Assembly: GCF_019972295.1 (NCBI RefSeq)
Contig: NZ_BLJA01000001.1
Span: forward strand, 838,049 to 902,048
Reading direction: 5' to 3'
Length of the DNA stretch: 64,000 bases
Source: Geobacter sp. AOG2
GTDB taxonomy: Bacteria > Desulfobacterota > Desulfuromonadia > Geobacterales > Pseudopelobacteraceae
The first letter of the stretch is position 1. The number at the start of each line of letters is the position of its first letter. Below the pieces are notes generated by a model. It did not search any database. It saw only the letters and a program-made list of their open reading frames with translations, and was not told the origin of the DNA. Below are positions 34,747 to 42,620 of this stretch, one piece after another. A program made the position numbers and the translations under genes.

Positions 34747-35605
34747 ACTGTTTTACGTCTCCCCGATAATTGGTCAATTCGATTGCTAAAGCAGCCAGTT
34801 TCCGCCTGACCTGCGGGCTGGTGATGGCGGCCAGTTCGTCTTCATGGCGGTAATCCGGCATACGGCGGGTGATCTCGCTGTCCGGCAGGCAGCCGGGATG
34901 AAAGTATATCTCCGTCAGTCCCTCGTTCAGTCCGTCCAGGATGTTGAGGATGTACTCCTCGTTCATCCGCCCCGAGTTGAGGACCCCCTTGACCTCGCAG
35001 GCATGGCGGATGCCCATTCGTTGCAGTCCCGAGCAGGCATGGGAGGAGAGTGCGCCGAAAATGAGCCGTTCCAAAGTCTTTCCCGCGACACGTTCACGGT
35101 TGAAGGTCAGGTTGTGCAGGAGGCGCTCCCGCGAGAGGCGGAAGCTGGCGATGCCGTAGCGGGGCATCAACTCTCCGAGGATCGAGAAGACCGTGGGGTG
35201 CAGGTGGATGTTGAGGTGACCGTCGATGTGCGTCACGGGGATGCCGGCGTCCTTCACCCGTTTGATCTGGGCTTCGATCTCCCGCTGCAACGGTTTGTAC
35301 AACCCTTTGTCGAAAAAGTACCGCATGCCGGCGGCCACAGGGTTATCCCTGAAGTTGCCCGCTGCATCCACCAGGCCGGGGATATCTTCCGGGGGCAGCA
35401 CGGCCGATCCCTGGACCAGGGTCAGGTGCAGGCCGACCTGGAGATCCGGATTACGGCGGGCGATCCCCACTGCTTCGTCGAAAGCCGCTGCTCCCGGCAT
35501 GATCGAAGCACAGGTCAGGATGCCGTCACGCCAGGCCTTTTCCACGGCAGCATTGACTCCGGGGGAAAGGCCGAAGTCGTCGGAGGTTATGATAAGCTGT
35601 TTCAT
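34739..35605 (-). CDS. hpnK: Hopanoid biosynthesis deacetylase HpnK (ChbG/YdjC fold)
   Basis: The 288-residue protein has the YdjC signature: LIITSDDFGLSPGVNAAVEKA, VGLHLTLVQG, THIDGHLNIHLHP and EIYFHPG, giving the Asp and His residues that bind metal. HpnK removes the acetyl group from N-acetylglucosaminyl bacteriohopanetetrol made by HpnI. The ATG at 35605 fits the family N-terminus. The 16-base gap to hpnJ upstream shows one operon. Confidence 0.9.
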   Translation of the reverse strand: MKQLIITSDDFGLSPGVNAAVEKAWRDGILTCASIMPGAAAFDEAVGIARRNPDLQVGLHLTLVQGSAVLPPEDIPGLVDAAGNFRDNPVAAGMRYFFDKGLYKPLQREIEAQIKRVKDAGIPVTHIDGHLNIHLHPTVFSILGELMPRYGIASFRLSRERLLHNLTFNRERVAGKTLERLIFGALSSHACSGLQRMGIRHACEVKGVLNSGRMNEEYILNILDGLNEGLTEIYFHPGCLPDSEITRRMPDYRHEDELAAITSPQVRRKLAALAIELTNYRGDVKQYV

Positions 35606-35621
35606 ACCGGTGCGCTCTGCT

Positions 35622-37043
35622 TCAGGACGCCGCCTGCTTGCGTTTGCGCATGTAGTCAAGGTACTGCTTGCCTTCCTTGAGCAGTTTTTTACGTTCCTCG
35701 CCGTTGACGATCATCTTGCCGATGCTGCGCAGGATGTATTTGGGGCGAAAGTAGAACTTGTTGTAGAACTCCTCCACCGAGTTGAAAATCTCGGCGTTGG
35801 AGAGGTGCGGGTAGTTGATCACGCATTTCTGGTGGCCGGTATCGTCGATGAAGGCGTCCGAGGCGATCCAGCCCTGCTCCTTGCACAGGTCGTAGAACTC
35901 GGTGCCGGGGTAGGGGGAGGCCAGCGAGGCCTGAATGGAGTTGAGGTCCAGCATCTTGGCATACTCGATGGTCTCTTGGATGGTTTCCCTGGTTTCGCCC
36001 GGCAAGCCCATTATGAAGGCACCGTGGATCGAGAGTCCCAGCTTCTTGCAGTCTTTGGTGAACTGGATCGCCTGTTCCTTGGTGACCCCCTTTTTGATGT
36101 TCTTGAGGATCTGCTCGTTGCCGCTCTCGTAGCCCACCACCACGTGGCGCAGGCCTGCTTCGCGCATGACTTTCAAGGTTTCGTAGTCGCAGTTGGCGCG
36201 GGCATTGATGGTCCAGGAGATGCCCAGCGGCTTGATCAGCTCGGCCACTGCGCGGGCATGTTTCTTGTCCGCGGAAAAGGTGTCGTCGTCAAAGGAGAGT
36301 TCGCGCATCTCGGGGATGTTGTCCACGATCCACTTGATCTCTTCGTAGACGTTCTGCGGGCTGCGGGTACGCATCTGGCGGCCCGAAAAGGTCTGGGGCC
36401 AGAGGCAGTAGATGCAGCGGGCCGGACAGCCGCGGCTGGAGTAGATCGATACATAGGGATTCTTGAAGTGCGGGATGACGTATTCCTTGATCGGCAGATC
36501 GCGCTTGTAGACCGGGGCCACGAAGGGGAGTGCGTCCAGATCCGCAATCGGAGCCCGGTCGGGAGTGTGCACGACCGCCCCGTCCTTCAGAAAGCTGATG
36601 CCGTCCACCCGTTCCCAATCGCGGCCTTCGCAGAGTTCCTTGGTGGAATAGTCGAATTCTCCGCGACAGACGATATCGATGGCACCTTTGCCGGCCCTGA
36701 GCGATTCCTCCGGCAGGATGGTAACGTGCGGTCCGGTCAGGACCGTGAGGATGCCCGGTTTAACCTCCTTGATGCGGCGCGCGGTCTCGATATCGATCGG
36801 CAGCGTGGGGGTGGAGGTGTACATCACCACCATGTCGAAATCCCTGGCGATCTTAAGGCAGTCGTCCAGAGTGAATTTCTGTACCGGCGCGTCTACCACG
36901 CGGCTGCCTTCGATCATCCCGGCCGGAAAACAGAGCCAGGTGGGATACCAGAATGAGGTCACCTCGCGGGATGCCTGATAGCGGGCTCCGGCACCGCCAT
37001 CAAAGTCCTCGAAGGTGGGAGGATTCAAAAAGAGTGGTTTCAT
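35622..37043 (-). CDS. hpnJ: Hopanoid radical SAM enzyme HpnJ
   Basis: The 473-residue protein has a B12-binding-like N-terminal part (about residues 1-170) and a radical SAM domain with CPARCIYC (Cys-x3-Cys-x2-Cys) at about 207-214 and GLPGETRETIQETIEYA. Full-length similarity in the opening MKPLFLNPPTFEDFDGGAGARYQ is characteristic of HpnJ. It converts the glucosamine of bacteriohopanetetrol glucosamine to the cyclitol ether. It is first in the operon, followed by hpnK and a small transporter. HpnI, the glycosyltransferase, is not in the window. Confidence 0.92.
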   Translation of the reverse strand: MKPLFLNPPTFEDFDGGAGARYQASREVTSFWYPTWLCFPAGMIEGSRVVDAPVQKFTLDDCLKIARDFDMVVMYTSTPTLPIDIETARRIKEVKPGILTVLTGPHVTILPEESLRAGKGAIDIVCRGEFDYSTKELCEGRDWERVDGISFLKDGAVVHTPDRAPIADLDALPFVAPVYKRDLPIKEYVIPHFKNPYVSIYSSRGCPARCIYCLWPQTFSGRQMRTRSPQNVYEEIKWIVDNIPEMRELSFDDDTFSADKKHARAVAELIKPLGISWTINARANCDYETLKVMREAGLRHVVVGYESGNEQILKNIKKGVTKEQAIQFTKDCKKLGLSIHGAFIMGLPGETRETIQETIEYAKMLDLNSIQASLASPYPGTEFYDLCKEQGWIASDAFIDDTGHQKCVINYPHLSNAEIFNSVEEFYNKFYFRPKYILRSIGKMIVNGEERKKLLKEGKQYLDYMRKRKQAAS

Positions 37044-37132
37044 TTCAACTCCTTACAGCTATTGTAAAATATTAAACTTACAGTTATTCGCCGATTAAGT
37101 CAAGGCATACCGTTGCCGTCCGGGCAAAACGG

Positions 37133-37163
37133 AAAAGGGGTGGCCACAGCGGCCACCCCTTTT
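37133..37163 (-). terminator. Hairpin terminator downstream of the helix-hairpin-helix protein gene
   Basis: AAAAGGGGTGGCC and its complement form a 13-bp stem that ends in TTTT on both strands, 25 bases past the stop of the minus-strand gene. Confidence 0.8.
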
Positions 37164-37187
37164 ACCGGAATTGCACCGTTCGTCCGG

Positions 37188-37541
37188 TTATTTTTTGGGT
37201 TGTTTTGCAATGATGCGGTCTTTTACCTTTTCGTAAACCGGAGCGGGCAGGATATTGCGGGACTTGAGCTGTGCCTTGTTGGCATAGGGGCGGCCGACGA
37301 TGATCTTGGCGGCGTAGGCGTCGCCGATGCCGGGAATGGCCTTCAGTACTGCTTCGCCGGCGCTGTTGATGTCCACCGGCTCCATTTTTGCCGCTGCCGG
37401 GGTTTTGGCGGTGGCGGTTTTCGCCTTTGCCGTTTCGGCGGCAGGCTTGGCAGGGGCCTTGGTATCGGCGCCAAAGGAGAGGCCGACGGCCAGCAACAAC
37501 GAAACAGCGGTCAAGGCTGCCTTGAACAGACTCTTCTTCAT
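37188..37541 (-). CDS. Secreted helix-hairpin-helix (ComEA-like) protein
   Basis: The 117-residue protein has a signal peptide (to SFGA at about residue 24), an Ala/Lys-rich linker and a C-terminal ComEA-type helix-hairpin-helix (VDINSAGEAVLKAIPGIGDAYAAKIIVGRPYANKAQL). ComEA proteins bind DNA non-specifically at the cell surface; stand-alone secreted versions are common in Geobacter relatives. A role in DNA uptake is inferred. Confidence 0.87.
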   Translation of the reverse strand: MKKSLFKAALTAVSLLLAVGLSFGADTKAPAKPAAETAKAKTATAKTPAAAKMEPVDINSAGEAVLKAIPGIGDAYAAKIIVGRPYANKAQLKSRNILPAPVYEKVKDRIIAKQPKK

Positions 37542-37598
37542 GGGAAACCTCCATTAGTTGATAGCGTGTGGTCTATTTAACAGCTCCCGCCCGGGCTG

Positions 37599-38450
37599 TC
37601 AACCGGTCTCTCCGGCCAGGAACGGCCGGATCAGGTCAAAAGTCTCCTTCGGGAGTTCCTCATGGGGATTATGTCCGCAGTCGGCGAGGATCGCGAGCCG
37701 GGAACCGCCTATCTCCTCGTGCAACTTCCGGGCTTGCCACAACTTGACGATCCGGTCGTGCTCCCCCCACAGGATGAGGACCGGTATGGCAAGGCCGCAG
37801 TAGCGGCACGTCATCCGCTCCGCATCAGCCGGTATCATCTGCCGCACCGTTTCGGCCAGAGCACGGGCCGCTGCAACTCCCCGGTAACCGGCGGCGTAGC
37901 GCTCAATAAGCCGCTCCGTAATCCGCTCCTGCCGGTAAAAGACCGATTCCAATCCCTTGCGGGCAATCCGGCGGGGGGAGAGAAGCGCCATGAACAGCGG
38001 GCCGATGAACGGGATACGCAGAATGCGCATGAAACGGGGGATATTCTGGGGGAAGCCGGGGGCATCGATCAGGATCAGGCGGGAGATCTGCGGACATTCC
38101 AGGGCGGCACACATCCCCACCAGCCCGCCGAAGGAGTGCCCTACCAAACTCACGTCGTTTTGGCCGAGGGAACGGATGTAAGCGCTCACAATGTGGGCGT
38201 TGTGCAGGGTTGAATAATCGCCCCGGCATTGTTTCACGGAATTGCCGTGCCCCTTCAGGTCCATCAGGTGCAGGGTGTACTCGTTGGCCGGAAAAAACGG
38301 CACGAGGTCCTCCCAGGTGTGCCGTGACGCGGCAAAACCGTGCAGAAACAGGATATGACGCCGGCCGCTTCCGGTTACGCGGTAATGGATTCTGTCTTCG
38401 GAGGAGAAACGGAAATATCCTGCTTCTGTTTCTAGTGCTTGGTCAGCCAT
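37599..38450 (-). CDS. Alpha/beta hydrolase
   Basis: The 283-residue alpha/beta-hydrolase has HILFLHGFAASRHTWEDLVPFFP (oxyanion region), the nucleophile elbow GHSFGG (Ser about residue 103), ILWGEHDRIV (Asp) and DCGHNPH (His), so the triad is complete. The substrate is unknown. The start overlaps the 3' end of the upstream secreted protein gene, so they are coupled. Confidence 0.88.
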   Translation of the reverse strand: MADQALETEAGYFRFSSEDRIHYRVTGSGRRHILFLHGFAASRHTWEDLVPFFPANEYTLHLMDLKGHGNSVKQCRGDYSTLHNAHIVSAYIRSLGQNDVSLVGHSFGGLVGMCAALECPQISRLILIDAPGFPQNIPRFMRILRIPFIGPLFMALLSPRRIARKGLESVFYRQERITERLIERYAAGYRGVAAARALAETVRQMIPADAERMTCRYCGLAIPVLILWGEHDRIVKLWQARKLHEEIGGSRLAILADCGHNPHEELPKETFDLIRPFLAGETG

Positions 38451-39196
38451 GTTCCCAGGTTGGTTGCCAGCTTCCGGTTGTTGTCGTCAAGAAAGCGGTT
38501 CTGGAAGATGGCGTCATCGCCGAAGACGACGAAGCCGCCTTTTCCCATGGTTCCCGCGACAACCACTGCGAGGGCGCCCACGGCATCCCCCTTGGAGAGG
38601 ACCTTGTCGCCATTCAGGTCGACCCACGCCTCGGGCGAGGTGCGGGCAAGGGCGCTGGATGATGTGCCGGGCCTGAGGGCCCAGACGCCATAGGCCGAGA
38701 AGCTTTTGATCCCCGAGAAGAGCGGGCTGGCGGAAAGGTCGGTGACCTGGAAGTTAAGGTCTTTGTCGATAACGTTCTTGCGTTCGTGCAGGATCGAATT
38801 GGAATAGTCGACGTCCAGGAGGGTCAGCAGGCTGCTCAGGGGAGAGGCTATGTGCAGCATGACGGCCAGCCTGCCGCCGTTTTGCATAAAGCGGGCAACC
38901 GCCTCGACCTCCGCAGGTTGGAGCGGTTTGAAGGCACCGGAGATAACCAGGCCGGAGGCGCCTTTCAGTGTATCGTCGCTCAGTGGGTCCGCGGTGGGAG
39001 TGATGGTGATCTTCGAGGCCCGCAAGGTATCCGCCAGCTTTGAAAGCTGAAGTTCGCCGGTGTCGTTGACGGTAAAACGCTGGCCATGGCCCTGGTCGAA
39101 AACGACGATGGGGTTGGTTTCTGCGGCGAACGACAGGGAAGAAGCCAGGATCATTGCAGATATGGCATAAAGAAGTGCGGACATTTTTTTCACCAT
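38432..39196 (-). CDS. Secreted DUF4350-like protein
   Basis: The 254-residue protein has a signal peptide (to SFAA about residue 24) followed by a ThuA/DUF4350-like Rossmann fold (IVVFDQGHGQRFTV, GLVISGAFKPL, MLHIASPLSSLL, GGFVVFGDDAIFQN). It resembles proteins that hold a glutamine-amidotransferase-like fold without catalytic residues. The function is unknown. The ATG at 39196 has GAAGGGAG upstream; the open frame extends further but has no signal-peptide start. It overlaps the hydrolase gene by 19 bases. Confidence 0.78.
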   Translation of the reverse strand: MVKKMSALLYAISAMILASSLSFAAETNPIVVFDQGHGQRFTVNDTGELQLSKLADTLRASKITITPTADPLSDDTLKGASGLVISGAFKPLQPAEVEAVARFMQNGGRLAVMLHIASPLSSLLTLLDVDYSNSILHERKNVIDKDLNFQVTDLSASPLFSGIKSFSAYGVWALRPGTSSSALARTSPEAWVDLNGDKVLSKGDAVGALAVVVAGTMGKGGFVVFGDDAIFQNRFLDDNNRKLATNLGTWLTKH

Positions 39197-39361
39197 CGGG
39201 AGCTCCCTTCGTAAAACAAGACTTTGTTGGTCTTTTATAGGCTCGGGCCGATTATTTTGCAAGATTTTCTTTTCCTCGCTCCGTCCGGTGTGGTAAGTGA
39301 CATAAGACGATATTGCCATGGATTTGGTCGGATGGCGAATTTCATGAAAAGGAGAGCAAAG

Positions 39362-39736
39362 ATGAGTGTCAAGAAACCCGAGATCACCTTTAAGTATATT
39401 TTCAACTACGGATACAATCCTACCTATGTCAATGGTGCCCAGGGGGGCTTCTCGCCCCGCGGTGAGATGGTGATACACTTTTATCTGGAGCGTCAACCCC
39501 TGCCCGAGTCGATCAGCCACGAGATCACCCCCGAAGGCGCCATTGGCCGGGAAAGCGCCGTTGAGCCCGAAGGACTGAACGGCAGTATGGTGCGCTTTAT
39601 CGACACCGGCGTGGTGATGAGTTATGAAAACGCCCGCGTTTTTCACGCCTGGCTGGGGGACAAGCTGCGGGAAATGGAGGAGTTGCACAAGCTGCGCAGC
39701 GCGTTTGAGAGCACACCCGCCGGCGGTCAGGCCTGA
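39362..39736 (+). CDS. DUF3467-like conserved protein
   Basis: The 124-residue protein FKYIFNYGYNPTYVNGAQGGFSPRGEMVIHFYLERQPLP, later VVMSYENARVFHAWLGDKLREME, follows the DUF3467 layout (a strand-rich core, then a helix-rich end) but with a longer insert. No enzyme motif. AAAAGGAGAGC gives a firm start at 39362. A DUF3108 gene follows 15 bases later. Confidence 0.72.
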   Translation: MSVKKPEITFKYIFNYGYNPTYVNGAQGGFSPRGEMVIHFYLERQPLPESISHEITPEGAIGRESAVEPEGLNGSMVRFIDTGVVMSYENARVFHAWLGDKLREMEELHKLRSAFESTPAGGQA

Positions 39737-39751
39737 AAGTGAGGTTGGGTA

Positions 39752-40522
39752 ATGAATAAACCGGGTAGTATCGTTTTCCTGGCCATCGTGTCGGTGCTCT
39801 GTGCGGGACTGGTTGCGACGCCGCGCGGCGCATCGGCCTTTCCGATGCCGGAACGGCTGGAATTCGAGATATCCTACACCGGCATCCCGGCCGGGCGGGC
39901 GGTACAGGAGGTGTCCCTCGAAGGCAACGAGGTGCATATCGTCTCCACGGCCAAATCCGCCGATTGGCTGAGGGTTTTTTTTCCGGTGGAGGACCGCATC
40001 GAATCGGTGCTAGTCTCGGGTGCGCCGCCTCTCTATATCGGAGTGCCCCGGCTGTACCGGGAACGTATCCGCGAGGGATGGACCCGTTTTCAGAAGGATG
40101 CGGTCTTTGATCGCCAGAAGCTGGAGGTCCGCACCAGGGACCTGTTGAAAAACAGTGAAACAACCAGGAGCATCACCAGGCGGACCTACGATACCCTGTC
40201 CAGTTTCTTTTATTTCCGCTCCATCCCGCTCCAGGTCGGTACTTCGTATTTTATCGACATATTCGACTGTAAGAAGCTCTGGAACACCGAAGTGCAGGTA
40301 CTGCGGCGGGAGGTGATCGAAACCCCCCTGGGACGGTTCAGGACCGTTGTGATCAAACCGCTGCTCAAATCCGAGGGGATCTTTGCCCGCACCGGCGACA
40401 TGTATATCTGGCTGACGGACGATGACCGCCGCATACCGGTGCTGATGAAGTCCAAGGTCAAGATAGGCAGCATCACGGCAACCCTGGTGGGCGGAAACTA
40501 CTGGCCGAACAAGAAACAGTGA
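39752..40522 (+). CDS. DUF3108 secreted protein
   Basis: The 256-residue protein has a signal peptide (to ASAFP about residue 30) and a DUF3108 beta-rich domain: EFEISYTGIPAGRAVQEVSLEGNEVHIVSTAKSADWLRVFFPVEDRIES and the terminal PVLMKSKVKIGSITATLVG. The function is unknown; members are periplasmic or outer-membrane associated. It is in one unit with the DUF3467-like gene. Confidence 0.87.
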   Translation: MNKPGSIVFLAIVSVLCAGLVATPRGASAFPMPERLEFEISYTGIPAGRAVQEVSLEGNEVHIVSTAKSADWLRVFFPVEDRIESVLVSGAPPLYIGVPRLYRERIREGWTRFQKDAVFDRQKLEVRTRDLLKNSETTRSITRRTYDTLSSFFYFRSIPLQVGTSYFIDIFDCKKLWNTEVQVLRREVIETPLGRFRTVVIKPLLKSEGIFARTGDMYIWLTDDDRRIPVLMKSKVKIGSITATLVGGNYWPNKKQ

Positions 40523-40594
40523 AGAAGGAAATCGGATTTATCGGCGTTGTCGATTTGGGCAATCCTCAACTTTTACCGTAAGGAGGCTGCGGCC

Positions 40595-41716
40595 ATGGGT
40601 ATATTCGGAGGCACGAACAAGCGTGAGATCGAGGCAAAGGATGCCGAAATCCACCGATTGGAACAGATGCTGGACAACGTGGACAATATTGTCATGCTCT
40701 GCGATACAACGACCGACAACAAGATATTCTATATGAACAGACAGGCCAAGGAGTTGCTCGGCCGGCATCGCGGCGAACTGAACGCCGGTTTAAGCGGAGC
40801 CGACGTGGGCAATGCCTTCGGCAACACTATTCATCAGTACCACAAGGACCCGGCCCGCATCCGTCGCATGTTCGGCAATCCCCGGACGGATCTGCCCCAT
40901 ACCGCCGAAATACCCATCGGCGCCGTGACCCTGCGTACAACGGCTTATCCGGTGTGGGACAGCCAGGATTCCTCCAGGGTCTTGTGCTATATGGCCTGTT
41001 GGAGTGATATAACGGCGGAAAAAGCGGTGGTGGAACATCAGCGCATGGAGATCGAGCGCAAAAACTATCTGGAGACCAGGGTCGAACAGATTGCCACGGC
41101 CATGGAAGAGATGAGCATGACCGTCAATGAGGTTGCCCGCAACACCACCAATGCATCGGATTCGGCCGCCACTGTTGCCGCAAACGCCTACGATGGGCAG
41201 AAAATCGTCAACCAGGCCGTCAGGGAGATGCAGAAGGTGGCCGAGATCGTCCGCAGTTCGGCCGTTATCGTCGGCGACCTGGGAACGAAATCGGAGAAGA
41301 TCAGCGAGTTTGTCACCGTGATCAACGAAATCGCCGAACAGACCAACCTGCTGGCCCTCAACGCAGCCATCGAAGCGGCCCGTGCCGGCGAGCAGGGCCG
41401 TGGGTTCGCCGTTGTCGCCGACGAGGTCCGCCGCCTGGCGGACCGCACCATGGCGTCCACCAAGAAGATCGGGGCCATGGTTGCGGAGATCCAGACCGGC
41501 GCGGCCGAAGCAGTGAAATCCATAGAAAAGGGAAAAAATGAGGCGGAAGGCAGCGAGCGACTCTCCAAGCATGTGGAGGAGTCCCTGAACGGGATCGTCA
41601 TTTCCATCGATCAGATCAAGGACGTGATCTCCCAGATCGCCACCGCATCGGAAGAACAGGCCGCCACGGCGACGGTCATTGCCGGCAATCTGGAGGAAAT
41701 CTCCCACAGGGGCTGA
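40595..41716 (+). CDS. Soluble PAS-type methyl-accepting chemotaxis protein, short C-terminus
   Basis: The 373-residue protein lacks transmembrane helices. It has a short N-terminal coiled coil, a PAS-like domain (residues about 20-145, [24 protein letters not shown]) and an MCP signalling domain with the hairpin tip [41 protein letters not shown]. It ends NLEEISHRG, soon after the ATASEEQAA segment, so the last part of the return coiled coil is missing compared with usual receptors. The ATG at 40595 follows AAGGAGG. It would couple to CheW/CheA in the cytoplasm. Confidence 0.88.
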   Translation: MGIFGGTNKREIEAKDAEIHRLEQMLDNVDNIVMLCDTTTDNKIFYMNRQAKELLGRHRGELNAGLSGADVGNAFGNTIHQYHKDPARIRRMFGNPRTDLPHTAEIPIGAVTLRTTAYPVWDSQDSSRVLCYMACWSDITAEKAVVEHQRMEIERKNYLETRVEQIATAMEEMSMTVNEVARNTTNASDSAATVAANAYDGQKIVNQAVREMQKVAEIVRSSAVIVGDLGTKSEKISEFVTVINEIAEQTNLLALNAAIEAARAGEQGRGFAVVADEVRRLADRTMASTKKIGAMVAEIQTGAAEAVKSIEKGKNEAEGSERLSKHVEESLNGIVISIDQIKDVISQIATASEEQAATATVIAGNLEEISHRG

Positions 41717-41786
41717 TGCCGCCCCTTGGCCCTGGCCGGAGAAGATAAAGCTTGTTTTTTTATTCTGTTTCTAATATAGTAACAAT

Positions 41787-42206
41787 ATGTCGAACAACAC
41801 ACAATTCTCCATAGCGGTGCATATCATGACCGGGCTTGGCTACAAGGATGGTGCCGATATGACCTCCAGCAGTCTGGCGAAGAGCGTCAATACGTGCCCC
41901 AGTTTTGTTCGGCGGGTTCTTTCGAAATTGTCCAAGGCGGGGTTGGTTCATACGACGATCGGCAAGGCAGGCGCCTGTACGCTGGCAAAAAAGGCAAGCG
42001 AGATTTCACTGTTTGATATCTATGAGGCGGTGGATGCGCCGAAGGCCTTTGCAATCCACGGCTATGACGTTCAAAAACCGTGTCCCGTGAGCTGCAATAT
42101 CAAAACGGCCCTTGAAAGGGTGTTGGGAAAGACGCAGCTATCGGTTGAGGAGAGTTTGAAACGCATCACCCTTGAAGAGGTTATTTCAGACGTTAAGAAG
42201 GTGTGA
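41787..42206 (+). CDS. Rrf2 family transcriptional regulator
   Basis: The 139-residue protein has an Rrf2 winged helix (FSIAVHIMTGLGYKDGADMTSSSLAKSVNTCPSFVRRVLSKLSKAGLV) like YwnA rather than IscR. The three-cysteine [Fe-S] loop is not seen; only CPVSC is present near residue 99. The effector is therefore unknown. It is followed at once by a long structured leader and a very short ORF, which it could regulate. Confidence 0.88.
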   Translation: MSNNTQFSIAVHIMTGLGYKDGADMTSSSLAKSVNTCPSFVRRVLSKLSKAGLVHTTIGKAGACTLAKKASEISLFDIYEAVDAPKAFAIHGYDVQKPCPVSCNIKTALERVLGKTQLSVEESLKRITLEEVISDVKKV

Positions 42207-42239
42207 TTTTTTTTGCCATAAATTGTGATGTTAGAGGTA

Positions 42240-42390
42240 ACAATTTATGAAGATTCGCCAGGTTACAGGTTGCTGCTGTGAATCTTTCCCCGCCCGCCGA
42301 TGGCCGGGCGCAATGGTCGCGGGTGGGGGAACAAACTGGGAATCGGGCTTGCGGGCCTGATTCCCAATCCAAGAGAAAGGAGGAACAGCC
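42240..42390 (+). ncRNA. Structured RNA leader (candidate regulatory RNA)
   Basis: Between the Rrf2 gene and a tiny ORF lie two strong foldings. The larger pairs TTCCCCGCCCGC-like sequence (about 42286-42298) with GCGGGTGGGGGAA (42319-42331) and encloses a smaller CGCCCG stem. The second is TGGGAATC / GATTCCCA (42348-42365). AAAGGAGG follows. No known riboswitch consensus was recognised. It reads as a leader that shapes access to the ribosome site. Confidence 0.45.
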
Positions 42391-42453
42391 ATGTTTACCG
42401 AACGCTTCAGGATTCGTCCCGTATCCCATTGTAAAGAAGGTTGCATACGTTAG
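42391..42453 (+). CDS. Candidate 20-residue peptide with a CxxxC motif
   Basis: ATG at 42391 lies 7 bases after an excellent AAAGGAGG and opens a 20-codon ORF that begins MFTERFRIRP and ends with CKEGCIR before TAG. The peptide is basic with two cysteines separated by three residues. It ends at the base of a hairpin (42453-42475) and is followed by an independent terminator. The strong ribosome site and the terminator argue for translation, but I recognise no family. It could be a leader, a metal or haem binder, or a modified-peptide precursor. Confidence 0.4.
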   Translation: MFTERFRIRPVSHCKEGCIR

Positions 42454-42519
42454 CCTGCCGCTCCTGGCGGCAGGCGCATTCAGGGCCCCCTGCCGGCGAG
42501 ATCGGCAGGGGGCTTTTTT
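42453..42519 (+). terminator. Two stacked hairpins, the second a rho-independent terminator
   Basis: The first stem is GCCTGCCG / CGGCAGGC (42453-42460 and 42468-42475). The second is GCCCCCTGCCG / CGGCAGGGGGC (42485-42495 and 42503-42513) followed by six T. CTGCCG is shared by both stems, so the 5' arm of one can pair with the 3' arm of the other, a layout often used in attenuation. Confidence 0.8.
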
Positions 42520-42620
42520 GCAGGTACAGACAGGGGTTTCTGTCGAAAAGATTTTGGAGATAACGAAGGCGCATCAGGTCCGGGCTGTGCCGTTCCGGAG
42601 GACTGCCGGAGCCAGGGGCA

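Noticed and set aside
35226-36956. 576-residue plus-strand open frame across hpnJ
   Set aside because: It is the antisense shadow of a strongly conserved radical SAM gene and lacks a ribosome site or family match.
38210-38662. 150-residue plus-strand open frame opposite the hydrolase gene
   Set aside because: Antisense to two supported genes with no ribosome site.
38432-39937. 501-residue open frame reaching upstream of the DUF4350-like gene
   Set aside because: The first 247 codons have no family character and overlap a plus-strand gene; the signal peptide and ribosome site place the start at 39196.
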